In this document: in pieces, positions 1 to 5,703 of the stretch
Layout of the letters: each line of letters opens with the position of its first letter
How positions within the stretch are numbered: position 1 is the stretch's first letter
Assembly: GCA_045536775.1 (NCBI GenBank)
Contig: JAZSOD010000081.1
Location: forward strand, 1-6,913
Reading direction: 5' to 3'
Source of the DNA: UBA4717 sp045536775
GTDB lineage: Bacteria > Bacillota > Clostridia > Oscillospirales > CAG-272
Length of the DNA stretch: 6,913 nucleotides
Made by a program: the position numbers and the translations under genes
The notes under the pieces: generated by a model
Seen by the model: only the letters and a program-made list of their open reading frames with translations
What the model was told of the DNA's origin: nothing
Database searches by the model: none

Positions 1-1
1 T

Positions 2-33
2 TTGTCTTCCTAAGACCGCTTGGCCTCCGACTT
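2..33 (-). other. Untrimmed MGI/BGI sequencing adapter at contig end (not genomic)
   Basis: Read on the minus strand, these 32 bases begin AAGTCGGAGGCC and end TTAGGAAGACAA. They match the commonly used MGI/BGISEQ read-1 3' adapter at every base, as I recall that sequence. The match starts exactly where the pnp translation stops resembling its family: the protein reads NIDPDK and should continue into a KH domain (IREVIG-like), but reads KSEAKRS-stop. Position 1 would be the first base of the barcode that follows the adapter. True genomic sequence therefore starts at about position 34. Confidence 0.95.
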
Positions 34-1728
34 CTTGTCGGGGTCGATGTTCATTGTTGTCATCTTGGGAGCGTACTTGGAAACCTCAGCTCTGGGAGCG
101 GGGATAGCCTTGAGAATTACCTCGTCGATGATATACTCACGTCCTGCCTTTGTCTGTTCAAATGCCTGCGCGATTATTTCGGGTGTAAGACCGTCTATCT
201 TAAGGTCCATCTGTATAGAGGTGATACCCTTCTTTGTACCTGCAACCTTAAAGTCCATGTCGCCGTAGAAGTCCTCAAGACCCTGAATGTCTATCATTGT
301 GTCCCAAGAGCCGTCCTCGGCTGTGATAAGACCGCAGGAGATACCCGCAACGGGAGCCTTAATCGGAACGCCCGCAGCCATAAGCGCGAGAGTAGAACCG
401 CAGACAGAACCCTGAGAAGTAGAACCGTTAGAGGAAACTACCTCGGAAACAAGTCTTATAGCGTAGGGGAATTCTTCGAGAGAGGGAAGTACGGGGATGA
501 GCGAACGCTCAGCGAGAGCGCCGTGACCAATCTCACGTCTTCCGGGGCTGCGTACAGCCTTAGCCTCGCCTACGGAGTAGCCGGGCATATTGTAGTGGTG
601 CATATATCTCTTGGAGGTTTCCTCGTCGATACCGTCGAGCATCTGAGCGTCGCTTGCCGGACCGAGTGTGGCAACTGTGAGTACCTGAGTCTGTCCACGG
701 GTAAAGAGTCCGCTACCGTGAGTTCTGGGGAGGAGAGATACCTCAGCCGCGAGAGGACGGATCTCGTCAAGACGTCTTCCGTCAACACGCTTGCCCTCGT
801 CGAGAAGCCAACGGCGAACAACGAACTTCTGGATCTTGTAAATGATCTCTGCGATCTCTACCTGATTTTCCCCTTCGGGGTCAAACTTTTCGTTTACCTT
901 GTCGGAAACAACAAGCATACGCTCGTCGCGTACAGTCTTGTCGTCTGTATCCATAGCGTACTTAACGTCGTCTATGATATAGTCCTTGATCTGCTCAAAG
1001 AGATCGTGGTCAACCTCGCAGGAGGGATAAGCGAACTTGGGCTTACCAACCTCTGCAACGATCTCATTGATGAACTTGATGAGTCCCTTGATCTCTGCGT
1101 GAGCGATCATAATAGCCTCGAACATATCGTCGTCCGATACTTCGTTAGCGCCTGCCTCGATCATAACCACCTTCTGCTCGCTTGCGGCAACCGTAAGCTG
1201 AAGATCGCTCTGAGCGCGCTCCTCGAGAGTGGGGTTTATAACAAACTGACCGTCGATCATACCCATAAACGCGCCGCCGATAGGTCCGTTCCACGGAATA
1301 TCCGAGATGGAAAGAGCGATGGAGGCACCGATCATAGCGGTGATCTCGGGTGAGCAGTCGGGGTCAACTGACATAACCGTAAGGTTGAGGTTAACGTCGT
1401 TTCTGAGGTCCTTCGGGAAGAGAGGACGAACGGGACGGTCAATAACTCTGGAGGTAAGGATAGCCTTTTCGCTGGGCTTACCCTCTCTTTTGAGGTAACC
1501 GCCGGGGATTCTGCCGACAGAGTACATTCTTTCCTCAAAGTCAACGGAAAGGGGAAGGAAGTCGATACCGTCGCGGGGCTTTGCACTTGCGGTGGCAGTC
1601 GCGAGAATAGCGGTATCGCCGTAGCGCACGAGAGCGCTTCCGTTTGCAAGACCTGCGATCTTACCCGTTTCGACAACGAGAGGGCGTCCTGCATAGGTGT
1701 AATTGAAAACCTTGTAATTCGGGAACAT
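34..1728 (-). CDS. pnp: Polynucleotide phosphorylase (PNPase), 3'-truncated by contig end
   Basis: PNPase is a cytoplasmic trimeric 3'-to-5' exoribonuclease that uses phosphate to release nucleoside diphosphates, and it acts in RNA turnover. About 565 real residues are present. The first RNase PH domain is at roughly 10-145, with YLKR (78-81) where E. coli has its FFRR RNA-binding loop. A helical linker follows, then the second RNase PH domain at about 325-545. That domain has the phosphate-site stretch SSNGSTSQGSVCG and catalytic D486, D492 and K494 in GLEDFYGDMDFKVAGT, numbered as in E. coli. The normal length is about 700, so the C-terminal KH and S1 domains are missing. The frame runs on to a TAG at 10-12, but the last seven codons and the stop lie in adapter sequence. 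It is a partial gene, not a natural short form. The ATG at 1726-1728 has an AAGGAG site (1736-1741). It lies 179 nt downstream of rpsO, with no convincing promoter of its own in the gap. Confidence 0.96.
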
Positions 1729-1773
1729 ATTGTTTCTCCTTTATTTTTATATTTACGGCACACTCCCGCTAAG

Positions 1774-1826
1774 GTTTAGCATTTAAGCCTCTGTCGGAGC
1801 TTCCGGCAGACGTTTAACTGCTAAAC
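1774..1826 (-). promoter_or_regulatory. Long imperfect hairpin in the pnp leader
   Basis: An extended stem-loop lies in the rpsO-pnp gap, about 45 nt upstream of the pnp start. The outer arms are an 8-bp perfect inverted repeat (1774-1781 with 1819-1826, GTTTAGCA/TGCTAAAC). A middle TTAA/TTAA pair is at 1783-1786/1814-1817. The inner arms 1790-1797/1803-1810 pair with one mismatch in the pnp-sense RNA around a 5-nt loop. No U-run follows, so it is unlikely to be a terminator. In E. coli the pnp leader forms a long stem that RNase III cuts and PNPase then uses for autoregulation. A similar role here is inference from position and shape only. Confidence 0.55.
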
Positions 1827-1849
1827 ACAGGCGCACGCCGTACATTAAC

Positions 1850-1898
1850 ATAATAACAAGCCGCAATCCCGAGAAAGTAGTTGTGGGATTACGGCTTG
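1850..1898 (-). terminator. Hairpin after rpsO: weak rho-independent terminator or processing site
   Basis: In the rpsO-sense RNA, 1885-1898 pairs with 1857-1870 to give a 14-bp stem with one G-U wobble and a 14-nt loop. It starts 9 nt after the rpsO stop. The downstream tract is UUAUUAU rather than a pure U-run, so termination is probably partial. It would let some transcripts continue into pnp, or it may serve as a 3'-end stabiliser or processing site for rpsO mRNA. The stem is clear; the function is inferred. Confidence 0.6.
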
Positions 1899-1907
1899 AT
1901 TTGCGTC

Positions 1908-2174
1908 TTACTTTCTGATTCCGAGCTTTTCTATTGTTGCACGGTAACGCATGATGTCCTTCTTAGCAAGGTAGTTAAGAAGGTTTCTTCTGTGACCAAC
2001 CATCTTGAGAAGGCCGCGACGGCTGTGGTGGTCCTTGGGATTGCTCTTAAGATGAGCGTTGAGAGAGTTGATGCGGTTTGTGAGAATAGCGATCTGAACC
2101 TCAGGCGAGCCTGTATCGGTATCGTGAAGCTTATTCTCGGAAATGATCTGCTGCTTTTCGTCCTTGAGTAACAT
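1908..2174 (-). CDS. rpsO: 30S ribosomal protein S15
   Basis: S15 is a primary 16S rRNA-binding protein that binds the helix 20-22 junction and organises the platform of the small subunit. The 88-residue length is normal for bacteria. The family signature is intact: HDTDTGSPEVQ at 17-27, then HLKSNPKDHHSRRGLLKMVG with HRRNLLNYL up to about residue 69. The ATG at 2172-2174 is chosen because AGGTGA (2179-2184) precedes it at good spacing and the protein then starts where the family starts. The frame is open further upstream to 2405, but that translation resembles nothing in the family and crosses the promoter. The gene leads the rpsO-pnp pair. Regulation is probably by a strong promoter plus the structured leader described separately. 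Confidence 0.98.
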   Translation of the reverse strand: MLLKDEKQQIISENKLHDTDTGSPEVQIAILTNRINSLNAHLKSNPKDHHSRRGLLKMVGHRRNLLNYLAKKDIMRYRATIEKLGIRK

Positions 2175-2206
2175 AGTTTCACCTCGTAAAAAATATTTTT
2201 TTGTTA

Positions 2207-2226
2207 CCGCAAACCCAGCAAGCGGT
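2207..2226 (-). repeat. rpsO leader repeat, copy B
   Basis: In the rpsO sense this reads ACCGCTTGCTGGGTTTGCGG. It matches copy A (2255-2274) at 16 of 20 positions, with ACCGC and GGTTTGCGG conserved and the differences confined to the middle. Its ends can pair as CCGC/GCGG, extended to ACCGC/GCGGT by the next base. Confidence 0.6.
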
Positions 2227-2254
2227 GGGTGAATACAGCCGTAGGCTCTTTTCT

Positions 2255-2274
2255 CCGCAAACCGTGTAGGCGGT
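2255..2274 (-). repeat. rpsO leader repeat, copy A
   Basis: In the rpsO sense this reads ACCGCCTACACGGTTTGCGG and starts about 6 nt after the predicted transcription start. It is the partner of copy B, 48 nt apart start to start. Its ACCGC arm could pair either with its own GCGG or with the GCGGT of copy B, so two exclusive folds are possible. Confidence 0.6.
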
Positions 2275-2286
2275 ACATACTGGGGT

Positions 2287-2315
2287 ATTATACCACATAT
2301 TTTGCCGATTGTAAA
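2287..2315 (-). promoter_or_regulatory. rpsO sigma-A promoter
   Basis: On the minus strand there is TTTACA (2310-2315), a 17-nt spacer and a perfect TATAAT (2287-2292). The spacer ends in TGTGG, an extended -10. A/T tracts just upstream of the -35 (about 2318-2336) resemble an UP element, as expected for a ribosomal protein gene. It fires away from the hom promoter; the two -35 boxes are about 75 bp apart. Confidence 0.9.
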
Positions 2316-2389
2316 GAGTTTTTTGAAAAATTTTTGTTGCCAAAACCTCTCATAAACTGTGCAAAATAGCCGAATATGGCAAAAAACTA

Positions 2390-2418
2390 TTGAAATTGAG
2401 GCCATCGTGTGCTATACT
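2390..2418 (+). promoter_or_regulatory. hom sigma-A promoter
   Basis: TTGAAA (2390-2395), a 17-nt spacer and TATACT (2413-2418), with TGTGC directly before the -10 as an extended element. Transcription should start near 2425 and leave a leader of roughly 48 nt before hom. The upstream box AAAAACTATTGA is identical to that at the dapA promoter. Confidence 0.85.
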
Positions 2419-2442
2419 TTAGTCTATACAAATTTTAAGACA

Positions 2443-2463
2443 GTCGGATATCCCGACGGAAAG
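2443..2463 (+). promoter_or_regulatory. Small hairpin and weak ribosome binding site of hom
   Basis: GTCGG (2443-2447) and CCGAC (2453-2457) form a 5-bp stem around a 5-nt loop. The only Shine-Dalgarno-like sequence, GGAAAG (2458-2463), follows at once, 9 nt before the ATG. The site is poor and abuts the stem, so translation initiation may be modest. No T-box or riboswitch signature is visible in this short leader. Confidence 0.4.
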
Positions 2464-2472
2464 TAAACGAAA

Positions 2473-3651
2473 ATGAAAAAACAGATAGCAATACTTGGTT
2501 TCGGAGTTGTCGGCGGCGGCTGTGCAGACGTGCTGTACGACAACAAGCACACCATTGCAAAAAAGACGGGCTTTGAGATAGAGGTCAAGTATATACTCGA
2601 CCTGCGCGATTTTCCCGACAGTCCCTTTGCCGATAAGGTGGTACACGATATAAACGTTATTCTCGATGACCCCGAGGTAGAGCTGGTTTGTGAAATGATG
2701 GGCGGCTCTCACCCCGCGCTTGAGTTTTCACTCGCGGCAATGGCGCGCGGCAAGCACGTGGTCACCTCGAACAAGGAGGTGGTTTCGGTTCACGGAATCG
2801 AGCTTCTTTGTGCGGCGAGAGAGAACAACGTCAAGTATATGTTCGAGGCAAGTGTTGGCGGTGGCATCCCCGTTATCCACACGATCGACACGTCACTCGC
2901 ACAGAACAATATCTCCGAGATAGACGGTATCCTAAACGGTACCACGAACTATATCCTCACCAGAATGAACACCGCGGGAGTGAGCTTTGACGAGGCTCTT
3001 GCCGAAGCAAAGTCGCTCGGCTACGCTGAAGCAAACCCTTCTGCCGACGTTGACGGAATCGATGCCTGCAGAAAAATATGTATCCTCGCGGCTCTCGCCT
3101 TCGGTAAGCTTCCGAATCCCGACAAAACCTACGCGGAGGGTATCAGAAACATCACGAGCGCGGACGTAGACAACGCCGCAAAGCTCGGCGGCGCGATAAA
3201 GCTTATCGGCAGGACCTATGCCGACGGCGACAGACTCTGCGCGTACGTTTGTCCCATGGTGGTAAAGCACACCGATCCGCTTTCAACCGTAAGCGACGTT
3301 TTTAACGGCATCAAGATCGACGGCGACAAGGTCGGCGAGGTAATGCTTTACGGACGCGGTGCGGGCAAGCTCCCGACAGCCAGCGCGGTGGTTGCCGACG
3401 TTATAAACATACTGACCGGCAACGGCGTAAGCTATGACTTCACGGCGGCAGAGGACAAGGATATTATCCCGTTTGCAGAAATAAAGTCTGCAAGAATGGT
3501 GTCGACCGACAAGAAGGCGGCAGGACTTAAGGAGATCTCCGAGTGCCTGTACGTTACAGACGAGATAAGCGAGAGCGAGTGGACAGAGCTTGAAAATAAG
3601 CTCTCGGAATCGGGTGTCCGTGTTCTCTCTGCATTGCGTATACTTAAATAA
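2473..3651 (+). CDS. hom: Homoserine dehydrogenase, short C-terminus
   Basis: Reduces aspartate-4-semialdehyde to homoserine with NAD(P)H, the committed step towards threonine and methionine. The N-terminal Rossmann fold has LGFGVVGGG at 8-16 (G9, G11, G14), and TSNKE at 98-102 is the family's NK motif. The catalytic domain has GGGIPVI at 129-135, GILNGTTNYIL at 152-162 and LGYAEANPSADVDGIDACRK at 182-201. D197 and K201 fit the catalytic Asp/Lys pair, and GRGAG (294-298) is the late conserved loop. At 392 residues it is shorter than the ~430 of many Gram-positive enzymes. The last ~60 residues do not look like the usual ACT domain, so feedback control by threonine may be weak or different. 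The ATG is set by the MKKQIAILGFG start. It has its own promoter, and no terminator is seen before the dapA promoter. Confidence 0.96.
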   Translation: MKKQIAILGFGVVGGGCADVLYDNKHTIAKKTGFEIEVKYILDLRDFPDSPFADKVVHDINVILDDPEVELVCEMMGGSHPALEFSLAAMARGKHVVTSNKEVVSVHGIELLCAARENNVKYMFEASVGGGIPVIHTIDTSLAQNNISEIDGILNGTTNYILTRMNTAGVSFDEALAEAKSLGYAEANPSADVDGIDACRKICILAALAFGKLPNPDKTYAEGIRNITSADVDNAAKLGGAIKLIGRTYADGDRLCAYVCPMVVKHTDPLSTVSDVFNGIKIDGDKVGEVMLYGRGAGKLPTASAVVADVINILTGNGVSYDFTAAEDKDIIPFAEIKSARMVSTDKKAAGLKEISECLYVTDEISESEWTELENKLSESGVRVLSALRILK

Positions 3652-3676
3652 ATAGGAAAAAAGAATACAAAAACTA

Positions 3677-3705
3677 TTGACATTTCGCAAAATGTGTGGT
3701 ATCTT
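3677..3705 (+). promoter_or_regulatory. dapA-dapB-lysA sigma-A promoter
   Basis: A perfect TTGACA (3677-3682), a 17-nt spacer and TATCTT (3700-3705), with TGTGG before the -10. It starts 25 bp after the hom stop. The predicted start near 3712 lies about 20 nt upstream of the lysine riboswitch, the expected geometry. Confidence 0.88.
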
Positions 3706-3731
3706 TGAGCCATACAAATGAATAAAAAAGT

Positions 3732-3905
3732 GAAGAGATAGAGGTGCGCTTGTCAAAGAGTAGTGCAAACGGGTTAAGGTCATCGCTGACCGTCCGATGC
3801 GCGAAAGGTGGCGGCGCCGAAAGAGTACGGCAGGCGGGACCGTATTACTTGGCTTAGGAGAGAATATCCCCTCGGTTGTCGTGATTTACGGAGAGCTATC
3901 GGAGT
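3732..3905 (+). promoter_or_regulatory. Lysine riboswitch (L-box) aptamer
   Basis: The conserved core strings occur in order: AGATAGAGGTGCGC (3736-3749), GCGCGAAAGG (3799-3808), CGCCGAAAG (3815-3823) and TTGGCTTAGG (3849-3858). Helix P1 can form between GATAG (3737-3741) and CTATC (3896-3900), and P2 between 3745-3749 and 3799-3803. A hairpin GGTCA/TGACC (3778-3782/3787-3791) and a TACGG/CCGTA stem (3826-3830/3840-3844) give two of the five expected arms. The aptamer binds lysine in the nascent mRNA, and here the terminator at 3928-3984 would turn off dapA-dapB-lysA when lysine is plentiful. The assignment is firm from the core motifs; exact ends are approximate. Confidence 0.95.
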
Positions 3906-3927
3906 CGCTTTGGCAATATATATGCTT

Positions 3928-3984
3928 GCGTTTTCGGTGGTTTGTGCGTTATTTTGAACGTGTGGATTTTGAAAACGCTTTTTT
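3928..3984 (+). terminator. Rho-independent terminator of the lysine riboswitch
   Basis: GCGTTTTC (3928-3935) pairs perfectly with GAAAACGC (3971-3978), followed by six T (3979-3984). The 35-nt interior can extend the helix through CGTT/AACG (3947-3950/3957-3960) with several G-U pairs. The dapA ribosome binding site lies beyond it, so control is by transcription attenuation and not by hiding the start site. I could not identify the antiterminator pairing with confidence. It may also catch read-through from hom. Confidence 0.88.
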
Positions 3985-4015
3985 ATTCGCTAATTTCTCT
4001 GAAAGGATTTATAAT

Positions 4016-4942
4016 ATGAAGAAGCAGATTTTTAAGGGAGCTGCAACTGCTCTCATCACCCCCTTTAAGAACGGAAAGGTAGATTACGATTCCTTTGCGA
4101 AGCTTATCGACTATCAGATAGACGCGGGAATTGACGCGCTTGTAATTTGCGGAACAACGGGCGAAGCGTCGACTATGACCGACCCAGAGCAGATAGCTAC
4201 CATTGAATATGCAGTAAACCATGTAAACGGCAGAGTGCCCGTGATCGCAGGCGCGGGAAGTAACGAGACCGCACACGGTATCAGACTTGCCAAGGACTCC
4301 TGCAAGGTGGGTGCCGACGCGCTCCTTATGGTAACACCCTACTACAACAAGACCTCGCAGAGAGGACTTATCCATATGTATAACGAGATCGCAGACTCGG
4401 TCGACAAGCCCATCATACTTTACAATGTACCCTCGAGAACGGGACTCAACATCGAGCCTGCAACCTACGCGGCTCTCGCAGACCACCCCAACATCGTTGC
4501 TATCAAGGAGGCGGGCGGCGACTTCTCAAAGATCGCCGAAACAATGTCCCTCGTTGGCGACAGACTCGCGCTTTACAGCGGTAACGATGATCAGGTGGTG
4601 CCGATACTCTCTCTCGGCGGTATAGGCGTAATATCTGTTCTCTCTAACGTAGCGCCTGCAGAAACCTCGCGTATGTGCAAGGCATTTTTTGAGGGCAAGG
4701 TAGAAGAGAGCGCAAAGGCTCAGTGCGACTACATTCCCCTCATTCACGCACTCTTCTCGGACGTTAACCCCATTCCCGTAAAGGAAGCTCTCGCAATACT
4801 CGGCGCGTGCGACGCTGAAATGCGTCTGCCTCTGTATCCGATGGAGGACGCTAAGCGCGAAAAGCTCAAGGCGGCACTCAGAGATTTCAAGGACAGATTT
4901 GCGTATGATAACAACTCACTTTTGAAGAATTGGGAAGGTTAA
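4016..4942 (+). CDS. dapA: 4-hydroxy-tetrahydrodipicolinate synthase
   Basis: Condenses pyruvate with aspartate-4-semialdehyde, the first step dedicated to diaminopimelate and lysine. It is a (beta/alpha)8 Schiff-base aldolase. The motif CGTTGE is at 45-50 (T47, T48), TPYYNKTSQRGL at 107-118 (Y109, Y110), YNVPSRTG at 136-143 (catalytic Y136, and R141 for the substrate carboxylate) and AIKEAGGD at 162-169 with Schiff-base K164. At 308 residues it is slightly longer than the usual ~295; the excess is the C-terminal tail. The ATG at 4016 is chosen for AAAGGA (4002-4007) and the family-typical MKKQIFKGAATALITPF start. The frame is open upstream to 3797, but that stretch is riboswitch and terminator. 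It is the first gene of the operon, and its stop is 4 nt before dapB. Confidence 0.97.
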   Translation: MKKQIFKGAATALITPFKNGKVDYDSFAKLIDYQIDAGIDALVICGTTGEASTMTDPEQIATIEYAVNHVNGRVPVIAGAGSNETAHGIRLAKDSCKVGADALLMVTPYYNKTSQRGLIHMYNEIADSVDKPIILYNVPSRTGLNIEPATYAALADHPNIVAIKEAGGDFSKIAETMSLVGDRLALYSGNDDQVVPILSLGGIGVISVLSNVAPAETSRMCKAFFEGKVEESAKAQCDYIPLIHALFSDVNPIPVKEALAILGACDAEMRLPLYPMEDAKREKLKAALRDFKDRFAYDNNSLLKNWEG

Positions 4943-4946
4943 GATT

Positions 4947-5690
4947 TTGGTTAGAATAATTCTGAACGGCGCAAAAGGAAGAATGGGCGCGGAAATAATA
5001 AAAAGACTCGAAACGAGTGAGCAGTCCACCCTTGCCGCAGGCATTGATATAAACGCCGCACCCGAGACCGACGGCTTTTGCAAATCACTTTCGGAGTTTT
5101 CTGGAGAGGGCGACGTTATAATCGACTTTTCAAACCACGCTTGCACGAAAGATCTGCTTGAATATGCAAAAAGCAGAAAGCTCGCCTGCGTAGTGGCTAC
5201 CACGGGACACTCGGACGATGAAAAAACAGCGATATATGCCGCGGCGAAGGAGATCCCCGTGTTTTATTCGGCAAATATGTCGATAGGCGTTGCCGTGCTT
5301 GCAGACTTTGCACGCCGCGCGGCAGAGCTTATGCCCGACGCGGACATTGAGATAATTGAAAAGCACCATAATCAGAAGCTTGATGCGCCCAGCGGCACCG
5401 CGCTTATGCTTGCGGGCAAGATAAAGGAAGCGATTAAAAACGCAGTATTTATCTGCGGACGAAGCGGTCACGCAAAGAGAATGAAGAATGAGATCGGTAT
5501 CCACGCCGTAAGACTCGGCAACGTGGTCGGTGAGCATGAGGTCATCTTCAACACGGGCGACGAGACTATCACTCTTAAGCACGAGGCGCACAACCGTGCG
5601 CTGTTTGCCAACGGCGCGATAACCGCGGCGGAGTTCCTCAGCTCGAAGTCTGCAGGGCTTTACAATATGGACTCCATTGTCGCAAAATAA
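4947..5690 (+). CDS. dapB: 4-hydroxy-tetrahydrodipicolinate reductase
   Basis: NAD(P)H-dependent reduction of the DapA product to tetrahydrodipicolinate. The 247 residues include the nucleotide loop GAKGRMG (8-14), ATTGH (84-88) and SANMS (108-112). The signature EKHHNQKLDAPSGTA (138-152) carries catalytic H140 and K144, and RLGNVVGEHEV is at 189-199. All expected motifs are present. The start is a TTG at 4947-4949, supported by GGGAAGG (4932-4938) inside the end of dapA and by the N-terminus MVRIILNGAKGRMG, which leaves no room for a later start. The 4-nt gap to dapA suggests coupled translation. Step order and adjacency match dapA and lysA. The genes for the steps between tetrahydrodipicolinate and meso-diaminopimelate are not in the window. 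Confidence 0.97.
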   Translation: MVRIILNGAKGRMGAEIIKRLETSEQSTLAAGIDINAAPETDGFCKSLSEFSGEGDVIIDFSNHACTKDLLEYAKSRKLACVVATTGHSDDEKTAIYAAAKEIPVFYSANMSIGVAVLADFARRAAELMPDADIEIIEKHHNQKLDAPSGTALMLAGKIKEAIKNAVFICGRSGHAKRMKNEIGIHAVRLGNVVGEHEVIFNTGDETITLKHEAHNRALFANGAITAAEFLSSKSAGLYNMDSIVAK

Positions 5691-5703
5691 TGGGTAAGAG
5701 ATT

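Larger units (their letters stand above)
2188..2280 (-). promoter_or_regulatory. Structured rpsO 5' leader, candidate S15 autoregulatory RNA
   Basis: About 105 nt separate the predicted transcription start (near 2280) from the rpsO ATG. The RNA contains two CCGC/GCGG hairpins (2255-2273 and 2207-2225), a small AGCC-UAC-GGCU hairpin between them (about 2237-2247), and an A7-UA-U6 palindromic tract (2188-2202) just before the ribosome binding site. S15 is known to repress its own mRNA through leader RNAs that differ in structure between bacterial groups. Length and structure fit such a role, but I cannot match this leader to a named S15 leader class. Confidence 0.5.

Noticed and set aside
10..36. 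Frameshift or genuine early stop giving a natural short PNPase without KH and S1 domains
   Set aside because: The divergent tail is explained completely by adapter sequence at 2-33, so there is no evidence of mutation.
523..1353. 276-codon open frame on the plus strand opposite pnp
   Set aside because: It lies wholly antisense to strongly conserved pnp, has no ribosome binding site support and reads like a mirror of pnp codon structure.
2337..2382. TTGCCA/TGGCAA inverted repeat between the divergent rpsO and hom promoters as a regulator operator
   Set aside because: The arms are only 6 bp, separated by 34 nt, and no other copies are seen; this is easily chance in A/T-rich promoter DNA.
2175..2405. 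In-frame upstream extension of rpsO by 77 codons
   Set aside because: It crosses the rpsO promoter and leader and does not resemble S15; 88 residues from 2174 is the normal length.
3797..4015. In-frame upstream extension of dapA by 73 codons
   Set aside because: The stretch is the lysine riboswitch aptamer and terminator; family alignment and the AAAAGGA-like site place the start at 4016.
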